Made by a program: the position numbers and the translations under genes. A stretch of 41,005 nt of DNA from Hyphomicrobiales bacterium (lineage in GTDB: Bacteria > Pseudomonadota > Alphaproteobacteria > Rhizobiales > Methyloligellaceae). A model generated the notes under the pieces. The model had not been told where the DNA came from. It saw only the letters and a program-made list of their open reading frames with translations, and searched no databases. The stretch lies in NCBI GenBank assembly GCA_021775555.1, contig JAJFHP010000011.1, positions 1 to 41,005 of the forward strand, read 5' to 3'. Each line of letters begins with the position of its first letter. Positions within the stretch are counted from its first letter, which is position 1. Below, one piece after another: positions 1-7,097 of this stretch.

Positions 1-19
1 GGTGTACGGGGAGGTTGTA

Positions 20-1036
20 ATGCGTTCCTTGGCCACCGCTGTTTTTGCGCTGATCATACTGGCTTATTCGGTGCCCGCGTCCGCGCAGGCGCTCGACGCC
101 CGGTTCTCGACACCGGACCGTCTCATGCAATGGATCACCGAATATCGCAACAAGCCGCAACCTTACAGCGTGCCCAAAGCTGTGCATGCCATGCGCGATC
201 ATGGATTAATCAAAAACCCTGACAAGGCCGGTCTTCTGATCGGGTTTATTGCGGGTGTCCTGGGCTCCAATCAGCCCAAGGCCGAAAAGCTGATCAAGCG
301 CATGTTCCCGATGCCGCCCAAAGAGCAGGGCGTCATCATCAGGGCGATTGCCTATTCAGGATTACCGGAGTGGCCGATGTTGCTCTCCAAATTCGAGAAG
401 CAGATGCCGCTGCGCAAACCGCTGATAAATGAATTTATTACCGGTAAGAAAAAAACACTCGATGAAATGAGTGTTGACCAGGGACCCTACGTGCTCGACA
501 CGCTGTGGGGATATTATGCAGCCACCGGGTATCACGCGCCGGTCCTGCGGATCATTTCCGCTTTGCCCTGGTCGAACGATGTTCGGGGCACTTCCAGGTT
601 TTCCTGGTCTAAAGTGCGTGCGGCCTTCAATGACGAAGAAGGACGCGATGCGGTGAACAAGATTTCCGCCGGCTATATGGCGAAATGGACACTCACCGCC
701 AATGCGGAACGCGACCGCTCTCTCCTGGCGCTGTACAAGATGGAACTTAAATATCAGCCACCGGAAGTGTCCGAGCCATTGAAGGAAGTTATAGACGCGG
801 CAGAGAAGTTCGAGGCTGACCGTGTACGTACTCACGCGCGTGCGGCCATTGAGAAAGTGAAAGCCAAGCACCCCGGCGATGCCGAGTGGACGCGCAACAC
901 TTATGCCGGCTCCATCGCGATCGCTACCGGTTGCGTCGTAGCCAGCGCTACGGGTTTCCCGGGCTTCGCCGTACCTTGCGTGGTGGGCGGTGCGCTTTAT
1001 TCGGGTGCGGTCAAACTCTGGAATACCGCGCGCTAG
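20..1036 (+). CDS. Exported protein of unknown function
   Basis: I do not recognise the family. The 338-residue product starts with a clear Sec signal peptide (MRS followed by a hydrophobic stretch, Ala-X-Ala site ASAQA near residue 24), so it is probably exported. The body is mixed charged and helical. Near the C-terminus (about residues 300-332) lies a small-residue-rich hydrophobic stretch containing two cysteines, which could be a membrane segment or a buried hairpin. ATG at 20 is preferred over the in-frame GTG at 2 because a GGGGAGG ribosome site (8-14) stands 5 bases before it and the signal peptide then begins properly. Two GC-rich inverted repeats follow the stop codon. No catalytic motif was visible. 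Confidence 0.75.
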   Translation: MRSLATAVFALIILAYSVPASAQALDARFSTPDRLMQWITEYRNKPQPYSVPKAVHAMRDHGLIKNPDKAGLLIGFIAGVLGSNQPKAEKLIKRMFPMPPKEQGVIIRAIAYSGLPEWPMLLSKFEKQMPLRKPLINEFITGKKKTLDEMSVDQGPYVLDTLWGYYAATGYHAPVLRIISALPWSNDVRGTSRFSWSKVRAAFNDEEGRDAVNKISAGYMAKWTLTANAERDRSLLALYKMELKYQPPEVSEPLKEVIDAAEKFEADRVRTHARAAIEKVKAKHPGDAEWTRNTYAGSIAIATGCVVASATGFPGFAVPCVVGGALYSGAVKLWNTAR

Positions 1037-1037
1037 A

Positions 1038-1079
1038 CCAGGTTTAGTCAGGTTTGCCTGGTGGCGCCCGGGCGGGCGC
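1038..1079 (+). terminator. Possible hairpin terminator between gene 1 and the PhzF gene
   Basis: CCAGG (1038-1042) can pair with CCTGG (1057-1061), and GCGCCC (1064-1069) pairs perfectly with GGGCGC (1074-1079) across a GGGC loop. No U-run follows, so this is at best a weak or Rho-assisted stop. Only the pairing is directly seen. Confidence 0.3.
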
Positions 1080-1144
1080 TATGCATCTCGCATATTGTCT
1101 CTTTATGTGATTTGAGTATTGTCGCGCATCGCGAGGAGGCTCTT

Positions 1145-2056
1145 ATGACGCGCAAATTTTATACCTTCGATGTTTTCACTGACACCCGCTTTGCTGGCAA
1201 TCCGCTTGCAATTGTGTCTGATGGGAACGGTCTCGACACCGGCCAGATGCAGACGATTGCCAGTGAGTTCAATCTGTCGGAAACCGTATTCATTCTGCCG
1301 CCCGAGAATGAGGCGCACAGCGCCAGGGTGCGTATTTTCACACCAGGGCGCGAATTGCCGTTCGCCGGACATCCGACCGTGGGTACGGCCATTTTTCTGG
1401 CACAGCAGAAGATTATCGGCTCCGATCGCGAGGAAGACTCCATCATCGTGCTGGAGGAGGGGGTGGGCCCGGTGCGCGTGGGGGTGAGTTTGAAGCCGGG
1501 CAAAGCGTCTTTTGCCGAATTCGATGTTCCCGTGTTGCCTGAGGATGTGGGAGAGGCTGCGCCGAATGACCGGCTGGCTGCGGCGCTTGGCCTGTCGCCA
1601 AACGAGATCGGTTTTGAGAATCACAGGGCTACGCAATTTTCATCCGGAGTGAGCTTTACCTTTGTTCCCGTGTCTGACCTCGAGGCCATTGGCCGTGCCA
1701 CGCCGCAAATCCAGCATTGGCGTGAAGCGTTTGGTGACCACGACCACCCAAACGCGTTTGTGTATTGCCGGCAAACGATCCACAAGGATTCTGCTTTCCA
1801 TGCCCGTATGTTTGCCCCGACCATGGGAATCCCCGAAGACCCGGCAACTGGAAGCGCAGCCGCGGCATTCGCAGGCGTAGTCTTCAGGTTCGATGATCCG
1901 CCCGATGGCGTGCATACCGGTATCATCGAGCAGGGCTATGAGATGGGCCGGGCCAGTAACATTTTCCAGGAACTGGAAGTGGAAGCAGGCAAGCTCACCA
2001 AGGTGCGCATCGGTGGCCATGCCGTCCCGGTCATGGAAGGTGAGTTGGAGGATTGA
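1145..2056 (+). CDS. PhzF-family isomerase/epimerase-like protein
   Basis: The 303-residue product matches the PhzF/diaminopimelate-epimerase fold family in length and motifs. The N-terminus has the typical FDVFTDTRFAGNPLA stretch. SEFNLSETVF carries the conserved glutamate that acts as acid/base in PhzF. FAGHPTVGTA (about residue 74) and DPATGSAAAAFAG (about residue 235) are the paired glycine-rich loops of the two half-domains. Family members isomerise small metabolites; no phenazine genes are nearby, so the substrate is unknown and a phenazine role is not implied. ATG 1145 is chosen because AGGAGG (1134-1139) lies 5 bases upstream; an in-frame GTG at 1061 would add an unrelated N-terminus. 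Probably cytoplasmic and monocistronic. Confidence 0.88.
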   Translation: MTRKFYTFDVFTDTRFAGNPLAIVSDGNGLDTGQMQTIASEFNLSETVFILPPENEAHSARVRIFTPGRELPFAGHPTVGTAIFLAQQKIIGSDREEDSIIVLEEGVGPVRVGVSLKPGKASFAEFDVPVLPEDVGEAAPNDRLAAALGLSPNEIGFENHRATQFSSGVSFTFVPVSDLEAIGRATPQIQHWREAFGDHDHPNAFVYCRQTIHKDSAFHARMFAPTMGIPEDPATGSAAAAFAGVVFRFDDPPDGVHTGIIEQGYEMGRASNIFQELEVEAGKLTKVRIGGHAVPVMEGELED

Positions 2057-2147
2057 GAACCCTATTGCGCTTGCGCTCTTTGCAGCGGCGCACTAGGTTT
2101 CACAGCGTAGCTTTTGGTTAATGGCGCGTTAAGGACTGAATGTTCTA

Positions 2148-2206
2148 ATTTTGGAAATGGTCCAAAATGCGCTGACACCTGATATCTCAGTCAGAAGATA
2201 TTCAGG
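2148..2206 (+). other. Two stem-loops upstream of the leuA leader ORF
   Basis: ATTTTGGA (2148-2155) and TCCAAAAT (2161-2168) form a perfect 8-bp stem with a 5-base loop. CCTGATATCT (2178-2187) pairs with AGATATTCAGG (2196-2206) with one bulged T and an 8-base loop. Neither has a U-run. They may be operators or structures in the leuA leader RNA. The rest of 2057-2232 shows nothing further that I can support. Confidence 0.45.
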
Positions 2207-2232
2207 CAAAGAGTTTAGATGAGACAGCTGTC

Positions 2233-2373
2233 ATGAAACAGCACAGGCCATATCAGCCCAGGGCGAAATCAGCCCGACTGGACCGCCAGAATGAGGCGGC
2301 GATCAAGGCTGCGTATATGGTTCTCATCGCCGGCCTCCTTATCGGCCAGCTTCTCCTCCTTATCAGCCCCTGA
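2233..2373 (+). CDS. Leu-rich 46-aa ORF, possible leuA leader peptide or small membrane protein
   Basis: Translation gives 46 residues: a basic N-terminal half (MKQHRPYQPRAKSARLDRQ) followed by a hydrophobic segment AYMVLIAGLLIGQLLLLISP that ends the protein. Eight leucines are present, seven of them in the last 16 residues, four consecutively (CTT CTC CTC CTT), just before the stop. The ORF sits 124 bases before leuA, and a 7-bp hairpin begins 9 bases after its stop. This could be a regulatory leader whose translation senses charged leucyl-tRNA, or a real single-pass membrane peptide with a basic cytoplasmic end. The ribosome site is weak. Coding status is inferred from composition and position only. 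Confidence 0.45.
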   Translation: MKQHRPYQPRAKSARLDRQNEAAIKAAYMVLIAGLLIGQLLLLISP

Positions 2374-2382
2374 GCTCCGGCG

Positions 2383-2404
2383 GCCCTGCGATTAAGAGCA
2401 GGGC
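2383..2404 (+). promoter_or_regulatory. Hairpin after the Leu-rich ORF, possible attenuator element
   Basis: GCCCTGC (2383-2389) and GCAGGGC (2398-2404) form a perfect 7-bp stem with an 8-base loop. No U-run follows, so it is not a standard terminator. A second small stem, TCCGT (2458-2462) with ACGGA (2468-2472), lies directly before GGAGGA (2475-2480), 17 bases upstream of the leuA ATG, and could affect ribosome access. Confidence 0.4.
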
Positions 2405-2497
2405 AGGATTTCAGGGGATGACATCAAAGAAAAGCCAAACCGATTAACACCCCGAATTCCGTCTTGAACGGATCGGAGGAACAGCAGGACCGGAACA

Positions 2498-4084
2498 ATG
2501 AGTTCAAAGAAGAAATCCCAAAAGGCGCCCAAGGGTCGATCAGACTCTGATCGCGTCGTTATTTTCGACACCACATTGCGGGACGGTGAACAGTCTCCCG
2601 GAGCATCCATGACGCTGGAGGAAAAACTCCAGGTTGCCGAGGTGCTCGATGAAATGGGCGTCGATATTATTGAAGCGGGTTTCCCGATTGCATCTAATGG
2701 AGACTTCGAGTCGGTCTCCGAGGTCGCGAAAATTGCAAAGAATGCGGTGGTCGCAGGTCTCGCCCGTGCCGGGAACAAGGATATCGACCGGGCCGGAGAG
2801 GCGGTGAAACACGCCAAGCGGCCGCGTATTCATACTTTCATTTCCACCTCTCCGGTGCATATGAAATACAAGCTCCAGATGGAGCCGTCAGAGGTGCTGG
2901 ATGCCGTGACATCAAGCGTGCAGCGCGCTCGCAGCTTCACAAGTGACGTGGAATGGTCCGCTGAAGATGCCACGCGCACCGACCATGATTTTCTGTGCCG
3001 GTGTGTCGAGGCAGCCATCAAGGCTGGGGCCACGACCATCAACATTCCCGATACGGTGGGCTACACGGTGCCTGATGAACATTTTAGTTTGTTCGCAATG
3101 CTCATTGAAAAGGTTCCGGGCGCTGATGATGTAGTGTTCTCAACCCATTGTCATAACGATCTGGGGCTGGCTGTCGCCAACTCCTTGGCGGGCGTGAGGG
3201 CAGGTGCGCGCCAGGTCGAATGCACCATCAATGGCATGGGTGAGCGCGCTGGCAATGCTGCGCTTGAGGAAATTGTCATGGCGATGAACGTGCGCAACGA
3301 CGTCATTCCGTACTGGACCAATATTGATTCTGAAATGATCGTCCGGGCATCAAAGCTGGTATCCGGTGTCACCGCGTTCCCGGTCCAGTACAACAAGGCG
3401 ATTGTCGGCAAGAATGCGTTTGCGCATGAATCCGGTATCCATCAGGACGGTATGCTGAAAAACAATCAGACATACGAGATCATGACACCGGAGAGTGTTG
3501 GTCTGAAAGAATCCTCCCTCGTGATGGGCAAGCATTCAGGTCGTCACGCTTTCCGCGAGAAGATCAAGGAACTGGGCTACGAGATCGGCGAGAATGCCTT
3601 CCAGGATGCGTTCGTGCGCTTCAAGGACTTGGCCGATAAGAAGAAGCATGTGTTCGACGAGGATATTGAGGCTCTGGTCGACGATGAGATGGCCCAGGCG
3701 GATGAACGCATCAAGGTCATTTCGCTAACTGTCATCGCCGGCACAGGCGGTCCCCAGAAGGCTACAATGACGTTGGAGGTGGATGGCACCCATCACACCA
3801 GTGAAGCCAAGGGTGATGGACCGGTTGACGCCATCTTCAATGCCATCAAGGACATCGTGCCCCATGAAGCGCGGCTGCCGCTCTACCAGGTGCATGCGGT
3901 AACCGAGGGCACAGACGCCCAGGCCGAGGTCAGTGTACGGCTTGAAGAAGATGGCAAGACGGTCATTGGCCGTGGCGCCGATACCGATACGATGGTCGCC
4001 TCGGCACGCGCATATGTTAGTGCGCTCAATAAATTGCGCGTTAAACGCGAGAAGACGGCTCCGGGAAGTATGTTTGCGTCCTAG
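2498..4084 (+). CDS. leuA: 2-isopropylmalate synthase
   Basis: Condenses acetyl-CoA with 2-oxoisovalerate, the committed step of leucine synthesis, in the cytoplasm. The 528-residue length fits the bacterial enzyme. The catalytic TIM-barrel shows FDTTLRDGEQ (23-32) with the metal-binding Asp and catalytic Arg, then HCHNDLG (about 216-222) with the metal-binding histidines, followed by an NGMGERAGNA loop. The linker region has AHESGIHQDG and GKHSGRHA. The C-terminal 130 or so residues form the LeuA regulatory dimer domain that normally binds leucine. The N-terminus has a 15-20 residue Lys/Ser-rich extension. It stands alone between a leader-like region and a strong terminator; leuB, leuC and leuD are not in the window. 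Confidence 0.97.
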   Translation: MSSKKKSQKAPKGRSDSDRVVIFDTTLRDGEQSPGASMTLEEKLQVAEVLDEMGVDIIEAGFPIASNGDFESVSEVAKIAKNAVVAGLARAGNKDIDRAGEAVKHAKRPRIHTFISTSPVHMKYKLQMEPSEVLDAVTSSVQRARSFTSDVEWSAEDATRTDHDFLCRCVEAAIKAGATTINIPDTVGYTVPDEHFSLFAMLIEKVPGADDVVFSTHCHNDLGLAVANSLAGVRAGARQVECTINGMGERAGNAALEEIVMAMNVRNDVIPYWTNIDSEMIVRASKLVSGVTAFPVQYNKAIVGKNAFAHESGIHQDGMLKNNQTYEIMTPESVGLKESSLVMGKHSGRHAFREKIKELGYEIGENAFQDAFVRFKDLADKKKHVFDEDIEALVDDEMAQADERIKVISLTVIAGTGGPQKATMTLEVDGTHHTSEAKGDGPVDAIFNAIKDIVPHEARLPLYQVHAVTEGTDAQAEVSVRLEEDGKTVIGRGADTDTMVASARAYVSALNKLRVKREKTAPGSMFAS

Positions 4085-4128
4085 CCGTACAAAAAATATT
4101 TGTGGTGCATGTTTGCACGACATTTGTT

Positions 4129-4163
4129 AACGGCCGGGGTCTGTGTCCCGGCCGTTTTTTTTT
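4129..4163 (+). terminator. Rho-independent terminator of leuA
   Basis: AACGGCCGGG (4129-4138) pairs perfectly with CCCGGCCGTT (4147-4156) across an 8-base loop. An unbroken run of nine Ts covers 4155-4163. This is a textbook intrinsic terminator 44 bases after the leuA stop. Confidence 0.95.
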
Positions 4164-4214
4164 GGACATTCGGCGGTCTAGACCCATGTGCTGACATGCC
4201 GGGATAACGCACTT

Positions 4215-4244
4215 TTGACAAGACAGGGGCTTCATCACTTATCG
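4215..4244 (+). promoter_or_regulatory. Sigma-70-like promoter candidate for the mre operon
   Basis: TTGACA (4215-4220) matches the -35 consensus exactly; TTATCG (4239-4244) is a fair -10 at 18-base spacing. It lies just past the leuA terminator and about 190 bases before mreB, the only plus-strand gene it could drive. The intervening 4245-4419 shows no ORF I can support. A ribosome site GGAGGGG begins at 4419-4420. Confidence 0.4.
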
Positions 4245-4435
4245 CGCGTCAACCTTAACAGGAATTGGGGCGGCTAAATGTGAGTGTTGCATTGCCCGGG
4301 CCGGAAAAATGCCTCAAGATACACTCTGTTCCTGAGCAACTGCGGAACTTCGAGAGCGGCGTCAAAGAGCGACTCCGCAACGACAAATTCGCAAGCGTTC
4401 AAATTAGAGTAGCGTAACGGGAGGGGCGTTTCCCG

Positions 4436-5476
4436 ATGTTTTCTGGTATTGTCGGTGCCATATCCAATGATATGGCGATCGATCTCGGAACTGCAAATAC
4501 CCTGGTATATGTACCAGGACGAGGCATCGTTCTGGAAGAACCTTCCGTTGTGGCATTCTCAAATGATGAGGGTGCTCAAAGAATTATTGCTGTCGGCCAT
4601 GAAGCAAAAGCGATGCTCGGCCGAACCCCCGATACAGTACGGACTGTGCAGCCGATGCGCGACGGCGTTATCGCCGACTTCGTTGCGGCGGAGGAAATGA
4701 TCAAACATTTCATTCGCAAGGTGCATAACAGGCGCACGCTCACCAGTCCGAAAATCATGATTTGTGTCCCGGCAGATGCAACGCCGGTGGAGCGCCGCGC
4801 CGTTCATGAAGCTGCACTGTCAGCGGGCGCACGCAAGATCTATCTCATACAGGAGCCTGTAGCGGCCGCCATTGGTATTGGCCTGCCAATCTCTAAACCG
4901 CGCGGCTCGATGGTCGTCGATATTGGCGGCGGGACCACGGATATTGCGGTGATCTCGCTTGGCGGTGTCATTTATTCCCGCTCGATTCGCACTGCCGGAA
5001 ATGCTTTCGACGATTCGATCGTCAACCATATTCGCCACCAGCATCATCTGCTGATCGGCCAAACCAATGCCGAGAAAATCAAAATTGAGGCAGGGACCGC
5101 CATTGCGAGGGCCAACGGCAAGGTCATCGAGATTCATATCAAGGGCCGTGATCTGAAAAAAGGCATACCCAACCAGATTACTCTGGGCCCGGCTGATATC
5201 GCGGAAGCCTTATCCACGCCACTGGCGCGCATAGCCGATGGCGTCAAGCTTGCTCTGGAGCAGATTGAGCCGGAACTGGCTGCGGATATTTACGAGGCAG
5301 GCATTCACCTGACCGGTGGCGGTGCGCTGCTCGACAAGATCAGCACCAAGCTCTCACGTGAGACGGGAGTGAAATATATTACGCCGGAAGATCCTCTTCG
5401 CTGTGTTGCAATCGGGACCGGTCGGGCTCTGGAACAGTTGGACGATATCAAGGATTTACTGGCGCATGTACAATGA
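4436..5476 (+). CDS. mreB: Rod-shape actin homologue MreB
   Basis: The 346-residue product is the bacterial actin that forms membrane-associated filaments and positions the lateral-wall elongasome. Seen directly: the phosphate-1 loop DLGTANTLVY (16-25), phosphate-2 loop DIGGGTTDIAVISLGG (about 161-176), a VPADATPVERRAVHEAA helix and the adenosine loop LTGGGALL near residue 287. The N-terminal MFSGIVGAI is a short amphipathic membrane anchor. Length is standard. The start is fixed by a GGAGGGG ribosome site about 10 bases upstream and by the conserved N-terminus. It leads an operon with mreC, mreD, mrdA and mrdB, the usual alphaproteobacterial order. Confidence 0.98.
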   Translation: MFSGIVGAISNDMAIDLGTANTLVYVPGRGIVLEEPSVVAFSNDEGAQRIIAVGHEAKAMLGRTPDTVRTVQPMRDGVIADFVAAEEMIKHFIRKVHNRRTLTSPKIMICVPADATPVERRAVHEAALSAGARKIYLIQEPVAAAIGIGLPISKPRGSMVVDIGGGTTDIAVISLGGVIYSRSIRTAGNAFDDSIVNHIRHQHHLLIGQTNAEKIKIEAGTAIARANGKVIEIHIKGRDLKKGIPNQITLGPADIAEALSTPLARIADGVKLALEQIEPELAADIYEAGIHLTGGGALLDKISTKLSRETGVKYITPEDPLRCVAIGTGRALEQLDDIKDLLAHVQ

Positions 5477-5565
5477 TGTCTGCAATCATTCCCAGGACGG
5501 GAGGAGAAGCGGGCAAGAAATTTATCTGGAGCGTATTTCACGAAGTTGATTGCGCCGGGATTGGA

Positions 5566-5581
5566 AGCGCGGTTTCGCGCT
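5566..5581 (+). other. Hairpin between mreB and mreC
   Basis: AGCGCG (5566-5571) pairs perfectly with CGCGCT (5576-5581) over a GTTT loop, in the 121-base gap between mreB and mreC. No U-run follows. It may lower downstream expression or protect the mreB 3' end; function is inferred. Confidence 0.35.
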
Positions 5582-5597
5582 AGTCGAGTGAGTGGTT

Positions 5598-6563
5598 ATG
5601 CGTAGCAGAAAATCTGCAATCAAGCCGTATGGCCGGAAGAAGGCACCAATAGGCGGGTGGCTGCTCTTCACGCTCTATTTCGTTTGTCTGATACTCCTGA
5701 TTTTTTCACGTCTTGAGAATGATCATATCCGTGATGTGCGCGGTTTGTTCGCAGATCTCGCATCGCCAGTGCTGCAGGCCGCATCGCAGCCGGCAATGTA
5801 TGCGCGTCGCTCCAAGGAGCAACTGGTCGATTATCTTGACCTGTTCCACGAACTTGATCGCCTCAAGGAAGAAAACCAGAAAATGAAGCATTACCAGTGG
5901 CAGGCGCAGCGCCTTGAGCGGCGCCTTACACAACTGCGTGCCCTGCTTAACGCGGTTGAGGAGCCGGCGCTGAAATACACCACCGGTCATGTAATCGCGG
6001 ATGCTCGTGGGCCCTTCGCACGCTCCGTACTCATAAACATCGGTAGCACTCAAGGCAGCCGGGAAGGGTATGCAGTTATCAATGGCGACGGGTTTGTCGG
6101 GAGGGTTGTCCATTCGGGTAAAAATGCCTCGCGCGCGATACTGGTCAATGACTTGAACAGCCGCATTCCCGTCCTTGTCGGTCCGGCAGCGGTGCGCGCT
6201 GTGCTTGTTGGCGACAACAGCGCCAATCCGCGGCTGGAATTTTTACCCAACAGCACCAAGGTTTTCGAAGGAGATGAGGTGTCCACATCCGGCCATGGTG
6301 GACTGTTGCCGCGTGGATTGCGGATTGGTCTGGTCACTCCAGGCCCTAACAAGGTGTACCGGGTCAACCCGCACGCAACCCTCAGTGAACTGGAATATGT
6401 CAGCGTGCTGTTCTTTGATTCACCCGTCGTGGTCGCACGTGAGGCGCCACATCCGGGCAAAAAGCAGGCTGTCTCGGCGCACCGTGAGACAGACCAAGGG
6501 AAAAACGTGCAAAGGCGTAAAAAAAGACACGCCAAAGCCAGAACGCAGACGCAAGCGCGCTAA
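5598..6563 (+). CDS. mreC: Rod-shape-determining protein MreC
   Basis: MreC is a bitopic membrane protein whose periplasmic part binds and activates PBP2 in the elongasome. The 321-residue product has a basic cytoplasmic N-terminus, one membrane segment (about residues 22-40, WLLFTLYFVCLILLIF), a coiled-coil rich in Glu, Lys and Leu (about 75-110), then the beta-rich MreC domain with GFVGRVVHSG and STSGHGGLLPRGLRIG. The last 35 residues are an unusually basic, low-complexity tail (Lys/Arg/Gln/Thr), probably a disordered extension. ATG 5598 is preferred; a GTG two codons upstream is possible. mreD begins within about 30 bases of the stop. Confidence 0.93.
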   Translation: MRSRKSAIKPYGRKKAPIGGWLLFTLYFVCLILLIFSRLENDHIRDVRGLFADLASPVLQAASQPAMYARRSKEQLVDYLDLFHELDRLKEENQKMKHYQWQAQRLERRLTQLRALLNAVEEPALKYTTGHVIADARGPFARSVLINIGSTQGSREGYAVINGDGFVGRVVHSGKNASRAILVNDLNSRIPVLVGPAAVRAVLVGDNSANPRLEFLPNSTKVFEGDEVSTSGHGGLLPRGLRIGLVTPGPNKVYRVNPHATLSELEYVSVLFFDSPVVVAREAPHPGKKQAVSAHRETDQGKNVQRRKKRHAKARTQTQAR

Positions 6564-6593
6564 CGCGTTTTGCAGTCTGGGGAGAAACCAAGT

Positions 6594-7094
6594 TTGACCA
6601 AAGGGATCATGCCAAGCCTCGTTCTGTTGCTAGCGGTTTTCGTTGCTGCGGTGCCATGGGCGTTGCCGAGCGAGGCAAGCTTCATCCTGCCACTGTTCCT
6701 GATCATCTTCGTATTTGTACTCACCCTGCAGCGCCAGCGGGTTCTACCGAGCCTGTCCGTATTCATCGCAGGTTTGCTGATGGATATTCTAACCGCCGGC
6801 CCGCTCGGATACTGGGCCATCATATTCCTGCTCACCCATACGCTCGCCGCTATATATTCGAAGCGGGAGTCTCATCCCGGATTTGGCAAACTCTGGCTTG
6901 TATTCGCTGCAACTGCTGTGGTGGCCTCCTTCTCCGGGTGGGCGCTTGCATCGCTCTATTTTGTCCGGGTGATTGACTGGCAGCCCATGCTGATTGGAAG
7001 CGCCGTGACTGTCGCCTTGTTCCCTCTAGTGGCATGGCCCATGCGCCGTTCTCTCGGTCTCGTGCCGGCTGGCATGTTCGCCAGGTGGGGTTGA
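6594..7094 (+). CDS. mreD: Rod-shape-determining protein MreD
   Basis: MreD is a small polytopic inner-membrane component of the elongasome. The product is about 166 residues with about five hydrophobic segments, including PSLVLLLAVFVAAVPWALP and FILPLFLIIFVFVLTLQ. PSLSVFIAGLLMDILTAGPLG is the typical MreD stretch with the conserved Gly, Asp and Pro. Sequence is weakly conserved in this family, so the call leans on topology and on position between mreC and mrdA. A TTG at 6594 is preferred because GGGGAG (6579-6584) stands 9 bases upstream; ATG 6609 is the alternative. The stop precedes the mrdA ATG by 3 bases, suggesting coupled translation. Confidence 0.88.
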   Translation: MTKGIMPSLVLLLAVFVAAVPWALPSEASFILPLFLIIFVFVLTLQRQRVLPSLSVFIAGLLMDILTAGPLGYWAIIFLLTHTLAAIYSKRESHPGFGKLWLVFAATAVVASFSGWALASLYFVRVIDWQPMLIGSAVTVALFPLVAWPMRRSLGLVPAGMFARWG

Positions 7095-7097
7095 GTC

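Noticed and set aside
2-19. GTG start at 2 for the first gene
   Set aside because: The ATG at 20 has a strong ribosome site and begins a proper signal peptide.
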